DNA of 64,000 nucleotides, taken from the NCBI GenBank assembly GCA_001805105.1, contig MHEE01000015.1, forward strand, positions 62,001 to 126,000, written 5' to 3'. Below are positions 24,781 through 33,159 of this stretch, in pieces. The notes under the pieces are model-generated. The model made no database searches and had not been told where the DNA came from. It was given only the letters and a program-made list of their open reading frames with translations. Made by a program: the position numbers and the translations under genes. Source of the DNA: Nitrospirae bacterium GWF2_44_13 (GTDB lineage: Bacteria > Nitrospirota > Thermodesulfovibrionia > Thermodesulfovibrionales > UBA1546). Position 1 is the first letter of the stretch. Every line of letters starts with the position of its first letter.

Positions 24781-26186
24781 TTTTCAGCCTTCTTTTCTTC
24801 ATCCTGTATCCTGCATTTTTTAATTATCTTTTTTGCTGTTTTTATCCCTGATTCTATGGCATGATCCATGTTGTAATACCTGAACATTCCGCTCCGGCCT
24901 GTGATATGGAGATTTTTGAATCCGCCAAGATACTCATATATCTCATCACATCTTTCCCTGTATCCAATCTCAAACAGCGGATAGGCATTCGGCACTCTTA
25001 GCACAGCGCTGTCTATTACTTCGTGCTTTTTGATAAATTTCATGTTCTCCAGATTTTCAACAGTAACGGCGGTAAGCTCTTCATCACTCTTATTCCATAT
25101 CCTGTCACCCTTAAAACTGAAAAACTCCGCCACAAGAATAGACTTGCCCTCCGGAGCCATTTTCCCGCTCCAGTTCGCTGGCTCATGGATTCTGCCAAAA
25201 GGTACCTTCTGTTCCGGTATGTATATCCACGTCTGATCTGTAACCCTCTTCCTATTTATCATCACAGCAGCTATCACAAGGTCTCTGAATCTGAGTTGTG
25301 AGGCAGCGGTCAATATATTTTCAGGAGGAGCAGGATGCAGCATCTTCAGCAGTTTTGTTATTGGTATGCTTGATATAAATTCCATTCCATTTTCTGTTAC
25401 AAACCGCTCACGGCTATTTATTACAACACTCTCTACTTTAAAATCTGAATGGTTTATGCGCTCTATGCGTGAATCCGTAAGGACACTGTTGTTCCCTGCT
25501 TCTATGTCCTCTTTGAGCCTGTCAGAGATACGGCCGATGCCCAGTTGAGGGTACAGAAAAACATCAACATGGGAAGCCACATCTTTAGCGTTAAGTTTGA
25601 AAAATGCGTTTTTAACTGCGCTTGCCAGCGACAATCCCCTGATACGCCGGGCAACCCATTCTGCGCTTATCCTGCTGCAGTCAATACCCCATACTTTTTC
25701 GCTGTACTCCCTGAAGTAGATATTAAACATCTTCCTGCCGAAGTTGCTGACCACCCAATCCTCAAGGGAAATGTTCTGAGGTTTTCTTATCAGGTTTTTT
25801 ATTTTTTCCGCAGCATAGTCAGCCAATATTTCCATTGTCGTGGATACGCCAAGGCCTAATATTGCATTGAAAGGTTTAAGCGGGTAATCAAAGTATTTAT
25901 TCCGCATGTAGATTTTGCTTTTGCGCTGGACAGAGATTATCTCTTCCCTCATCAGTTCTTTTACAAAATTATTTAGTTCTCTATCCTTTGTGAAAAACCT
26001 GTGTCCGCCGAGGTCAAATCTGAACCCGTCGTGAATTATTGTCTTTGAAAGCCCGCCAACAGTAGAATCACTTTCAAACACCTTAACCCCAAGTTCCGCC
26101 TTGGTTAAGACATATCCCGCAGAAAGCCCTGCGAGCCCGCCGCCAAGTATTATTGTTGTATTTTTTCCCAGAATTTGATCAAGCAT
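24768..26186 (-). CDS. UDP-galactopyranose mutase-like FAD protein
   Basis: This 472-residue flavoprotein has the Rossmann FAD motif GGGLAGLSAGYVL (about 16-28), then VGGLSKTIIHDGFRFDLGGHRFF, as in the Glf/amine-oxidase-like 'FAD-dependent oxidoreductase' family of surface-polysaccharide loci. The C-terminal FAD contact NLHITGRSGMFRYYNMDHAIESG is clear. It probably acts on a nucleotide sugar or a lipid-linked sugar, but it may not be a true mutase. Its C-terminal end overlaps a heptamer array, so the last residues may be variable. It is followed by the radical SAM gene. Confidence 0.78.
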   Translation of the reverse strand: MLDQILGKNTTIILGGGLAGLSAGYVLTKAELGVKVFESDSTVGGLSKTIIHDGFRFDLGGHRFFTKDRELNNFVKELMREEIISVQRKSKIYMRNKYFDYPLKPFNAILGLGVSTTMEILADYAAEKIKNLIRKPQNISLEDWVVSNFGRKMFNIYFREYSEKVWGIDCSRISAEWVARRIRGLSLASAVKNAFFKLNAKDVASHVDVFLYPQLGIGRISDRLKEDIEAGNNSVLTDSRIERINHSDFKVESVVINSRERFVTENGMEFISSIPITKLLKMLHPAPPENILTAASQLRFRDLVIAAVMINRKRVTDQTWIYIPEQKVPFGRIHEPANWSGKMAPEGKSILVAEFFSFKGDRIWNKSDEELTAVTVENLENMKFIKKHEVIDSAVLRVPNAYPLFEIGYRERCDEIYEYLGGFKNLHITGRSGMFRYYNMDHAIESGIKTAKKIIKKCRIQDEEKKAENHVS

Positions 26187-26216
26187 GGAAAGACCAGAGT
26201 TATAACTTGAAGATTT

Positions 26217-26447
26217 TTATGCACATCCGCACGATATGCCAGTTATATGTGTTGCAAAATATCCGTTCTTCGCCTCTACATTTGCATTATAACCCGACAT
26301 AGCAGCAAAGGCCTTTATCCTCTTCGCATCGCTTTGCGTCATGATTAGGATTTCTATGTCAATTTCTTTCTCACGATATTCTTCAAATATCTTCTTCAGC
26401 TTTGTTAGTATCTCCTGTGGCCCTATTTCTCTTGCATCAATTACCAT
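26217..26447 (-). CDS. TusA-like small protein lacking the active-site Cys
   Basis: A 76-residue protein with the TusA-type beta-alpha fold (IDAREIGPQEILTKLKKIFEEY then KRIKAFAAMSGYNANVEAKNGYFA). In TusA the first helix starts with a CP motif; here it is GP, so the sulfur-carrying cysteine is missing. Two cysteines sit at the very C-terminus (SCGCA). It is next to a YeeE-type transporter, and YeeE genes are often paired with TusA-like genes. The role is probably sulfur transfer, possibly using the C-terminal pair. Confidence 0.6.
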   Translation of the reverse strand: MVIDAREIGPQEILTKLKKIFEEYREKEIDIEILIMTQSDAKRIKAFAAMSGYNANVEAKNGYFATHITGISCGCA

Positions 26448-26486
26448 GTTTTAGTTTACAAATACTACAAGTTATTTTTCCATAAA

Positions 26487-26525
26487 AAAGACCTGAGGAG
26501 TCCTATTTGATCCCCTCAGGTCTTT
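26487..26525 (-). terminator. Terminator of the YeeE gene
   Basis: AAAGACCTGAGG (26487-26498) and CCTCAGGTCTTT (26514-26525) form a 12-bp stem with a 15-base loop. On the minus strand it is followed by a run of six T. It lies 22 bases after the YeeE stop, so the TusA-like gene would need readthrough or its own promoter. Confidence 0.85.
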
Positions 26526-26546
26526 AGCAATCAAAGAGTCAGGTTA

Positions 26547-27635
26547 TTATTCTATATCGCTCATTGGCTTGATGAACTTATAATAAACCATTGTCCAGTT
26601 GCCAAGAATAATAGCTATGGCCGCCACAATACTGCCGACGGAGAGAGTAACCGCGCCTGTAAGCCCCTGCCCAATATTGCATCCACCTGCTGTAGCAGCG
26701 CCGAAGCCCATCATAATGCCGCCGCCAAGAACCGTGAGCAGTTCTTTTGCATCACGCGGTGTCTTCCATGCAAACTCCTTAAGTATCTTTGCGCTTATAG
26801 CAGCGCCGATGGGAACTCCGACAATATAAAACGACGCCCATGTAACCTTATAGCCAAAAAGATCAAACATAGGAAAGAATTTAGAATGAGCATCGCCGGT
26901 AAGTATTATAAAAAACACCTCGGCTGTTGGCGTAGTGAAGTTAAGTCCACGCGCAAATCCGGGAGAACCAAAATATTCTGATGCCCAAAAGGTGAGCACA
27001 CCTGCCCCCCCCACAAGCAGTGCTGTCACTGACCAGTAGAATCCTTTCTGTTTTTTGAGAGCAAAAGGCTTGCTCTTCAGAGCAAACAGAAAAAAAACAA
27101 CGCTTAGAACAGCAATTATAGCCCACTTGATGGTTATATCTTCTCCGCCGATGATACCGTGGAGCGTTATCCCTGGCTCACCTATACGCACGCCTCTTAA
27201 AGCATCATAGAGAGGCTTGAGAATTCCGTTAGTGGTGGCGCCGATGCCAAGGAAAAAACCGAAAACCGCAAACCACGAGGCAAGCTGGCCCTCACCCATG
27301 CGGTAGATAATACCGCTTCCGCAGCCTCCGGCAAGCACAATGCCAAGCCCGAAAACGTATCCTCCGATGATATTAGCCAAAGGATAGAATGACTGTGCCT
27401 TCAGGTGGATGATATCCATGTCATTGAGCGCATTTGAACCGATAAGCATTACTACCAGAGCAAGAAGATATGCATGAAATAACGCGAACTCCTTGATGAA
27501 AATCGTGTCACGGAAAGCGCTGTTCATACAGAACCTTCCTCGTTGGAGGATGAACCCGAATATAGCGCCAATCAAGAGTCCGGAAATTATAAACCCGAAT
27601 GTAACCGAACTCAGGGTTTCCACTGCTGTTTCCAT
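26547..27635 (-). CDS. YeeE/YedE-family sulfur transporter
   Basis: This 362-residue inner-membrane protein has the YeeE/YedE (thiosulfate importer) duplicated fold with about nine helices. The conserved pathway cysteines are C36 (GRFCMNSAFRD), C105 (LAGGCGSGI) and C319 (AGGCNIGQGLTG). These relay thiosulfate through the membrane in YeeE. It is probably a thiosulfate or related sulfur-compound importer. It lies with the TusA-like gene, and the DsrE/F/H-like genes follow 2 kb upstream. Confidence 0.88.
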   Translation of the reverse strand: METAVETLSSVTFGFIISGLLIGAIFGFILQRGRFCMNSAFRDTIFIKEFALFHAYLLALVVMLIGSNALNDMDIIHLKAQSFYPLANIIGGYVFGLGIVLAGGCGSGIIYRMGEGQLASWFAVFGFFLGIGATTNGILKPLYDALRGVRIGEPGITLHGIIGGEDITIKWAIIAVLSVVFFLFALKSKPFALKKQKGFYWSVTALLVGGAGVLTFWASEYFGSPGFARGLNFTTPTAEVFFIILTGDAHSKFFPMFDLFGYKVTWASFYIVGVPIGAAISAKILKEFAWKTPRDAKELLTVLGGGIMMGFGAATAGGCNIGQGLTGAVTLSVGSIVAAIAIILGNWTMVYYKFIKPMSDIE

Positions 27636-27759
27636 ACCTTCCCCCCTGAGAAAATTTTGTTTAAAATATCACAGCACCTTCATTTTGTCAACAAACGCAA
27701 AAGGGCATAAAGTTTAATTTTATTAATTACCTGTATCCATGGCGCTGATTTCAGCTAGT

Positions 27760-29454
27760 TTATTGCCTGCTGTACACAGAAACAAAAACCTGAAATCTGA
27801 ACATCTCATCCGATACCATAAATCTTTTGACCCTGCGGTAATCTTTTATCCTGCTTTCAATATAAGCCTGCAGTTTCAGGGTTTTATCTCCATGAATTAA
27901 CGCCACCACTGCCGAATCTTCTTTCCCTTTAATTTCCGAATAATAATCGGGATTTTTATATTCCCATGTAAACCTGAGCGGTGAGATTTCTACTTCCTGT
28001 TGGCTTGGCGGTATTGATCTCATATACCGATACCTGATTTTTTTTGATGTGAAGATATCAAGAATGGGGACAGAGACCGCTATGTTCGCGTCAGGTTCCC
28101 CTGTTTGAACAGCGAACACCTCCAGTGTACCGCCATCCAGTGAGTCTATGTATTCACCTGCATCTCTGAGATTCACAAGGCTTATCTTTTCTGTCATCGG
28201 AAGATAGGCAAAAACCGCCACAACAATAGAGACGCATGCAATACAGAATGCAAAAAACTTAATCATCTCTCTGTTTTTAACATTCATCAGGCCATAGGAA
28301 GCCATGAGGCTTAACATAGGAAAAATCATCATGATATAGCGCGACCTCTTAAGCTGGAACAGGAATACGAGGAGAACCATCCATAATATAATCAGATACT
28401 TAAAATCCTTTTTTCTGATTGCCAAATAAACAGAATATCCGGCTGCAATAGTGATAAGGGGATGTGTTTGAAAGAAAAAGGTTGATAAAAAACTCTCGCC
28501 CCATCTCTTTAGTCCTGGCTTCTGAAAGTTGAGCAAAAATCTTATCTGCTCCGAAAACACATCAAGCTTGTAAAGGATAACTGCTCCTGCTAACAATCCC
28601 GAAACCGACATAACAAGCATTCCCCTGATTATGATTTTTTTCCTCTCGCCCGATTCCCTGATAATGTAAACTACGAGTATTACAACCAGAACAGAAAGCA
28701 TAAGCCACGCTGAATACTTCGTAAGCAAGGTAAATGCAATGGAACATGCGGAGGCAGCGGTAAATAATTTGCCATGCACAAGCGCTTTAATGAACAGGAA
28801 AACTGAAAGTGCAACAAAAAAAATCACCGGCACATCAACCATCATCAATGGAACGTTGACAAGGATGCAAGGAATGCCCAGAAAAAGAATTCCGCCAATC
28901 AAACCTGTATCCCTGTTCCAGATTGCGCTGCCGATGAGATATGTAAGAGCCGCTGTCAACGAAAAAAGGATGCTCGTAAAAATCTGGATGTGGATTCTTG
29001 CCTCACCGAAAAAATTAAATATCAAGCCGTAAAGAAAGGGCATCACCGGCATGTCTGTCCACGCGGGTATTGCCTTTCCCCATTCCCTGAGAAAATATCC
29101 CACCCCGTAAACCTCAAGATGTTTTGCCTGCGTGAAGTATCTTGATGCATCCAGAATAATCTCAGGTTCTCTCCAGAAGAGAGATGATATTGCAAATGAA
29201 AAAGTAAAAAGAAAGAGCTCAGGATGCTTATCGACAAATGGGAGCCTCGAAAGCAAGTAAGCGATCAAAATGGAAAAAATGAGAATAAGAAAGATTTTTG
29301 CAGGGTCAGCATATAAAAAAGCCCGTTCCCAGCTTGCAAGCCTGTTGTCGTCTAAACCTCTTAGCAGGAAAAGAACTACAAAAGTATAAAGTATCAGGAA
29401 AGAGATAAGAAGAATATAATTATTTCTCTTAAACCACTGCGAATCACTATTCAT
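27760..29454 (-). CDS. ArnT/PMT-type (GT39-like) glycosyltransferase
   Basis: This 564-residue membrane protein has about ten to twelve helices and a periplasmic C-terminal domain. The first loop carries acidic and aromatic residues typical of GT-C enzymes (FWREPEIILDASRYFTQAKHL). It is likely to transfer a sugar from a polyprenyl-phosphate donor to a lipid or protein outside the membrane. The substrate is unknown. It lies in the operon between the sulfur-relay genes and the YeeE gene. Confidence 0.75.
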   Translation of the reverse strand: MNSDSQWFKRNNYILLISFLILYTFVVLFLLRGLDDNRLASWERAFLYADPAKIFLILIFSILIAYLLSRLPFVDKHPELFLFTFSFAISSLFWREPEIILDASRYFTQAKHLEVYGVGYFLREWGKAIPAWTDMPVMPFLYGLIFNFFGEARIHIQIFTSILFSLTAALTYLIGSAIWNRDTGLIGGILFLGIPCILVNVPLMMVDVPVIFFVALSVFLFIKALVHGKLFTAASACSIAFTLLTKYSAWLMLSVLVVILVVYIIRESGERKKIIIRGMLVMSVSGLLAGAVILYKLDVFSEQIRFLLNFQKPGLKRWGESFLSTFFFQTHPLITIAAGYSVYLAIRKKDFKYLIILWMVLLVFLFQLKRSRYIMMIFPMLSLMASYGLMNVKNREMIKFFAFCIACVSIVVAVFAYLPMTEKISLVNLRDAGEYIDSLDGGTLEVFAVQTGEPDANIAVSVPILDIFTSKKIRYRYMRSIPPSQQEVEISPLRFTWEYKNPDYYSEIKGKEDSAVVALIHGDKTLKLQAYIESRIKDYRRVKRFMVSDEMFRFQVFVSVYSRQ

Positions 29455-29466
29455 TAATTATAAGCA

Positions 29467-29652
29467 CTACCACGAGATAACCTTCTCACTTGAGAAAATC
29501 CGGTCTATTATATTTTCGTATGATACTGATTTTTTTGTGAGATCAATCACCTTTACAACATTATCTTCTGACTGAGCTGCTATTATCCTGTCCGATAAGG
29601 CTGTAGGGCCGTCGTTAAGTATGTGAAGTATCATCATGCCTTTCCCTTTCAT
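29467..29652 (-). CDS. DsrH/TusB-like small protein
   Basis: A 61-residue protein resembling the DsrH/TusB family, but shorter (family about 95). It begins MILHILNDGPTALSDRIIAAQ and ends with the family's C-terminal Trp (KVISW). The usual central cysteine of DsrH is missing. It is next to two DsrE/F-like genes, overlapping the first by 4 bp (ATGA). The trio corresponds to the DsrEFH/TusBCD sulfur relay. The missing Cys makes its own activity doubtful; it may be structural. Confidence 0.6.
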   Translation of the reverse strand: MKGKGMMILHILNDGPTALSDRIIAAQSEDNVVKVIDLTKKSVSYENIIDRIFSSEKVISW

Positions 29653-29951
29653 AAAACAATCACCCTGTCTGCCTCATGCACCATTTCCGCATTGTTCATC
29701 TGGCTTCCGCATACAATCTCATCAGTGATGCCTTCCCTTGACACTCCTAATCCCTTTGCATTGTAATCACAAAAACTCATCTTGACGCCATTCATTCCGC
29801 ACAATTCCCTGAAAGAAGAGTTTTCAAGAAGCCTTGTTCCTTCATCCATGTTGAAGATTATGACCTCATGCCCTTTTGAAAGCGCAGCCCTTGTGATGCC
29901 GATTATATCCGACAGGTGCCTGTCAGTATTTATTAAGATGCCGAGTTTCAT
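29649..29951 (-). CDS. DsrE-like sulfur-relay protein
   Basis: This 100-residue protein has the DsrE/TusD-type fold. It starts MKLGILINTDRHLSDIIGITRAALSKGHEV and has a candidate persulfide-carrying cysteine in the segment VKMSFCDYNAKGLGV, aligned with the active Cys of TusD/DsrE. Other cysteines (RELCGM, EIVCGS) are present. It is the only one of the three genes here with the conserved active cysteine position. It overlaps the DsrH-like gene by 4 bp. Confidence 0.75.
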   Translation of the reverse strand: MKLGILINTDRHLSDIIGITRAALSKGHEVIIFNMDEGTRLLENSSFRELCGMNGVKMSFCDYNAKGLGVSREGITDEIVCGSQMNNAEMVHEADRVIVL

Positions 29952-30011
29952 ATCCGTTTCTCATGAATTCTTTTTTGAAATATTTATGCTTTAAATTAAA
30001 CATGGCACAGC

Positions 30012-30281
30012 CTAATACGGAATCACAATATTGTATTCGGTCAGGGCTTGCGCAATTTCTTCGGTGGCCATTTGTGTAAACTTATTTTCCGGATTATTTG
30101 AATATATTTTTGCATTCATATCACCGAGAGTCTCTACGCTCATCTCAATATTTTCGTCAGATGCAAGCCTTGTATCCATAATAAATACGCTTACCGAATT
30201 ATCGGCAAGTGTAAGCCCCAGCGCCATCCTTAAGGCTTCATGCTGCCTGTCTCTTACCAGCACCGCAACTTTTTTCGTCAT
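30012..30281 (-). CDS. DsrE/F-like protein without cysteine
   Basis: This 89-residue protein has the fold of DsrE/DsrF-like proteins: KKVAVLVRDRQHEALRMALGLTLADNSVSVFIMD. It has no cysteine at all, so it cannot carry a persulfide. It lies just upstream of the DsrE-like gene. It may form the hetero-oligomer of the DsrEFH type with the DsrE-like protein carrying sulfur alone; this is inference. Confidence 0.65.
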   Translation of the reverse strand: MTKKVAVLVRDRQHEALRMALGLTLADNSVSVFIMDTRLASDENIEMSVETLGDMNAKIYSNNPENKFTQMATEEIAQALTEYNIVIPY

Positions 30282-30348
30282 TTTCCCTTTTTGGCTATCA
30301 GTCTATAGCTCTGATTTTTTGTAATATAAATTACAGGATAAAACAAAG

Positions 30349-31371
30349 TCAATTTTGCCTGATAATATCTGCTACTTCTTTGGCTCCTGTCATCTCCATA
30401 CATTTAATGCCTTTGCACTTTTTCCTGTAGCACGGAGAGCATTCAAGCCCCTTTCGGATTATGACATGCGACTTGCCGTAAGGGCCTGTCCTCAGCGGGT
30501 TCGTAGGCCCGAATATGGCAAATACAGGCACATTCAGCGCAGCAGCGATATGCATTGGCCCCGAGTCATTTGTGACTACAAACCTTGCATTTCGCATTAT
30601 CTCTATAAGCTCTTTCAGGTTCGTTTTTCCCACAATTGATACGGCATTGCTGCCGGAATTCTTTACTACAATGCCAGCTATGTCAATATCCGATTCCCCG
30701 CCTACAATAACGGATCTTATGGATAACATAGATGCAAGCTCTCCGAATCTTTCCGGATGCCATCTCTTTGTCTCCCATCGCGCGCCGGGAACAATTACAG
30801 CGTATTTATCAGGAAGCTGAAAGCTGAAAGGTGAAAGCTGAGAGGTGAAAGAGAGAGGGAATGGGAACTTCACCTCGGAAGTGTCGCATCCGAGAAATTT
30901 TGCCATCTCAAGATACCTGTCCACTGCATGAACATCCTTGCCTGCCTTAACAGTGTGTGTATAAAATATCCTGCTGCCTTCCCTCGCCTCTTTAAAACCT
31001 ATTCTTACAGGCGCGCCGGTCGCCTTTGCAAGAATCCCGCTTCTGAGAAGGCCCTGCAGGTCAATAACAATATCATATCTCTCTGCCTTTAAAGATTTAA
31101 ACAAAGACCTCAGTTCTTTTATCGTAGCCCCTGCGCCCTTAATCCTCTTCCAATCGTCCTTATTAATAATCCAGAGCTTGTTTATCATTGGATGCCCCTC
31201 AAGCAGCCCTTCAAGCCCCCTTGCGATAATCCAGTGAATCTCTGCTTTGGGGAAGCTGTCTCTGAGCACATTTAGAAATGGAAGGCTGTGCACAATATCT
31301 CCAAGCGAGCTTGGTTTTATGACAAGGATTTTCCGGAGCGGTTTCTTGAGTTTCAAAACATCCATTGACAT
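30349..31371 (-). CDS. Heptosyltransferase (GT9, WaaC-like)
   Basis: This 340-residue GT9 enzyme has the N-terminal motif ILVIKPSSLGDIVHSLPFL (about 15-33), and in the second domain the ADP-heptose-binding VVTNDSGPMHIAAALNVPV, followed by FGPTNPLRTGP. It adds heptose to lipid A-Kdo in the LPS core. Odd: the segment LSFTSQLSPFSFQL between the domains is encoded by a heptamer array (30815-30849). The gene is the first of an operon that continues with the DsrE/F/H-like genes. Confidence 0.88.
   Translation of the reverse strand: MSMDVLKLKKPLRKILVIKPSSLGDIVHSLPFLNVLRDSFPKAEIHWIIARGLEGLLEGHPMINKLWIINKDDWKRIKGAGATIKELRSLFKSLKAERYDIVIDLQGLLRSGILAKATGAPVRIGFKEAREGSRIFYTHTVKAGKDVHAVDRYLEMAKFLGCDTSEVKFPFPLSFTSQLSPFSFQLPDKYAVIVPGARWETKRWHPERFGELASMLSIRSVIVGGESDIDIAGIVVKNSGSNAVSIVGKTNLKELIEIMRNARFVVTNDSGPMHIAAALNVPVFAIFGPTNPLRTGPYGKSHVIIRKGLECSPCYRKKCKGIKCMEMTGAKEVADIIRQN
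30815..30849. repeat. Heptamer array inside the heptosyltransferase gene
   Basis: Five heptamers in tandem on the plus strand: AGCTGAA twice, AGGTGAA, AGCTGAG, AGGTGAA. The array is translated in frame on the minus strand (TSQLSPFSFQL) in the interdomain linker. The same architecture recurs in the WaaF domain at 35132-35166. Confidence 0.75.
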
Positions 31372-31427
31372 TGCACTGTATTTTACAATATCAGGCTCGA
31401 AATATTTTTCAGTCTGAACTTTGGGTT

Positions 31428-31682
31428 CTATTTCCTCTCCTCAAAATTCTTTATAAACTGTCCTATTTGAATTCCGAGATAAACGCATTTTATGCCGTCC
31501 ATGCATTCATCAGCGTCTTTCTTTTCAATATGAGTCGTAAGCTCGCGGCTGTCTTTTTTGAATTTGACAAGAAAAGCATTCTTTGCCCTGTCAAATTCAA
31601 TGGATACCGAGACATCGTAATTTACAATCTCGGGATACATCTCCATTATCTTATCCTTCAAGGCAACATTTGAATATCCCAT
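31428..31682 (-). CDS. Hypothetical protein, 84 residues
   Basis: I do not recognise this small soluble protein. It has an alternating strand and helix pattern (VSVSIEFDRAKNAFLVKFKKDSRELTTHIEKKDADEC) and ends with a helix. One region with two cysteines (ECMDGIKC) is present. It lies between the rubrerythrin-like gene and the heptosyltransferase gene, on the same strand. Confidence 0.6.
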   Translation of the reverse strand: MGYSNVALKDKIMEMYPEIVNYDVSVSIEFDRAKNAFLVKFKKDSRELTTHIEKKDADECMDGIKCVYLGIQIGQFIKNFEERK

Positions 31683-31708
31683 TATTCCTCCTCATTACTT
31701 GTCATTAT

Positions 31709-32212
31709 TCACGCCCACGGCGTTCCTCCGTCAACAATGCTGTGCTCTTCCCACATAAACCAGTTCCCCGTATCGGAAAGAAACGAATAAGAATTTGAAA
31801 AAATACTATAATGCTGTTCCTCTTCTTTTATCAACCTCTCAAAGAGAATCCTTTCTTTTTCAGTCTTCGCCTCTGACAGCGCTTTCTTATAAAACTCAAT
31901 CCCTTCCTTTTCCATCTGAGACGCTATTCTGAAAGCCTCAAGCTCATCATCTGTTGCCCCAACTTTTTTCATCATCTCGTCCTTCAGGGTCTCAAAAACC
32001 GTCTTGATATTTTTCATCGGACTGACATCTTTAACGGTTATATCAATGCCCCTAAATATCTGAGTAAGCATATTAAGATGCCTTTTTTCGTCTTCCCTTA
32101 CGGTCAGGAACATTTTTTTGCCGACAGAATTTTTTGTCTTATCCGCCGCCGCCTTATAGAATTTTATTGCGTCTGTCTCCATCTTGATAGCAACCTCAAT
32201 TGCATTTGTCAT
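31709..32212 (-). CDS. Rubrerythrin-like ferritin-family protein
   Basis: This 167-residue protein has the ferritin-like diiron fold. Both helix pairs carry Glu and ExxH motifs: VAIKMETDAIKFYKAAADKT, VREDEKRHLNML, then ASQMEKEGIEFYKKAL and LIKEEEQHYSIF. There is no rubredoxin domain. It could detoxify peroxide or store iron. It has an excellent ribosome binding site (GAGGAGGAGG) and a short open frame just upstream. Confidence 0.88.
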   Translation of the reverse strand: MTNAIEVAIKMETDAIKFYKAAADKTKNSVGKKMFLTVREDEKRHLNMLTQIFRGIDITVKDVSPMKNIKTVFETLKDEMMKKVGATDDELEAFRIASQMEKEGIEFYKKALSEAKTEKERILFERLIKEEEQHYSIFSNSYSFLSDTGNWFMWEEHSIVDGGTPWA

Positions 32213-32228
32213 CGCCTCCTCCTCAAAG

Positions 32229-32330
32229 TTATAATTCCGTGAGTTTTTGCCTTATCTTTTTCAGATATTCAATATGCTTGTGCTCCCATTGAGAAGGTTC
32301 TCCAAGCATTTCTTCTTCCCCTGTTAACAT
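32229..32330 (-). CDS. Small open frame (33 residues)
   Basis: A short frame (MLTGEEEMLGEPSQWEHKH and then a helical, basic stretch IEYLKKIRQKLTEL) lies 16 bases before the rubrerythrin-like gene. It has a GAAAGAGA before the ATG, a weak ribosome site. It may be a small protein in the same operon or a chance frame. The amphipathic acidic/basic pattern is not typical of random sequence, so it is listed. Confidence 0.35.
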   Translation of the reverse strand: MLTGEEEMLGEPSQWEHKHIEYLKKIRQKLTEL

Positions 32331-32350
32331 TATCGGTCTCTTTCAAAGTA

Positions 32351-32974
32351 TTATTCAAATCTTACAAATTCACTAAGGTCTCTTCTGAAGGCCCGCGGAA
32401 GAAGCGTTACCCCTGATTTTAGATAACCGACCGCTATCAGCATCGGTATTATTTTGTCTGCAGGAATATTGAATTCTTTTTTAATGCATCCCTCGTCAAA
32501 ACCATCCATGGGATGCGTTTCAAGGCCGAGCCCTTTTGCAGCGATCATTATGTTCATTGCAAAAAGTGAGGTGTTCTTCACCGCAAATATTTTCCTCGTA
32601 AGGCTGTCTTCCGTCCCGTAGAGATTCTGCGTCATGCCCTTATAAGTCTCCCGCATTTCCGGCTTCATGTAACCCAATTCCTGCCAGCTATTGAGCATCC
32701 TGTCTATATTTTCTTCCACGCCTTTTGGATCGGCAATCATAATCAGCACTGCAGAGGCCTCTTCAGCCTTGGGCTGGTTAAAGGCGCATTGCCTTAATGC
32801 CTTTTTCCTTTCAGGATTTTTCACAACGACAACTCTCCATGGCTGAAGATTGAAAGACGAAGGCGACAGATTTGCTATCGCAAGCAACTTTTTGATTTGG
32901 CCGTCAGAAAGCTCCTTGCCGGGTTCAAAGAAATTGATTGAACGCCTTTCTTTAATTGCCTGAATTAGGTCCAT
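32351..32974 (-). CDS. Nitroreductase-family protein
   Basis: This is a 207-residue FMN-dependent nitroreductase-fold enzyme. The motifs MDLIQAIKERRSINFF at the start, LSPSSFNLQPWRVVVV (about 37-52) and, near the end, AAKGLGLETHPMDGFDEG are typical. The start MDLIQ at 32974 is chosen because of AGGAGG at 7 bases; the frame continues 12 codons upstream to an alternative Met without ribosome binding site. The substrate is unknown; quinones or nitro compounds are common. Confidence 0.87.
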   Translation of the reverse strand: MDLIQAIKERRSINFFEPGKELSDGQIKKLLAIANLSPSSFNLQPWRVVVVKNPERKKALRQCAFNQPKAEEASAVLIMIADPKGVEENIDRMLNSWQELGYMKPEMRETYKGMTQNLYGTEDSLTRKIFAVKNTSLFAMNIMIAAKGLGLETHPMDGFDEGCIKKEFNIPADKIIPMLIAVGYLKSGVTLLPRAFRRDLSEFVRFE

Positions 32975-33078
32975 GTCAGCCCTCCTGATTAGCAAAATGC
33001 AGAGCCGCAATCTCGTGTCCCAATAAAAATACGCTCTGCTAATTAAAAGCTTAACATATCCGATATTAATGTCAATAC

Positions 33079-33100
33079 CCCCGAGCGGCTCGGGGCAGCG
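33079..33100. repeat. Short palindrome before the NUDIX gene
   Basis: CCCCGAGCGGCTCGGGG forms a 7-bp hairpin, followed by CAGC. A related palindrome around GCTCGGGGCAGC lies at the 3' end of the NUDIX gene (33664-33688). The two flank the gene. Confidence 0.5.
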
Positions 33101-33101
33101 C

Positions 33102-33130
33102 TTTACACCCTTATTTATGAAAGTTATACT
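33102..33130 (+). promoter_or_regulatory. Promoter of the NUDIX gene
   Basis: TTTACA (33102-33107) and TATACT (33125-33130) are spaced by 17 bases, a good sigma-70-type promoter. It lies 30 bases upstream of the NUDIX start. Confidence 0.65.
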
Positions 33131-33159
33131 ATTTAACTAAAAAAAGCGGGAGGGGAATA

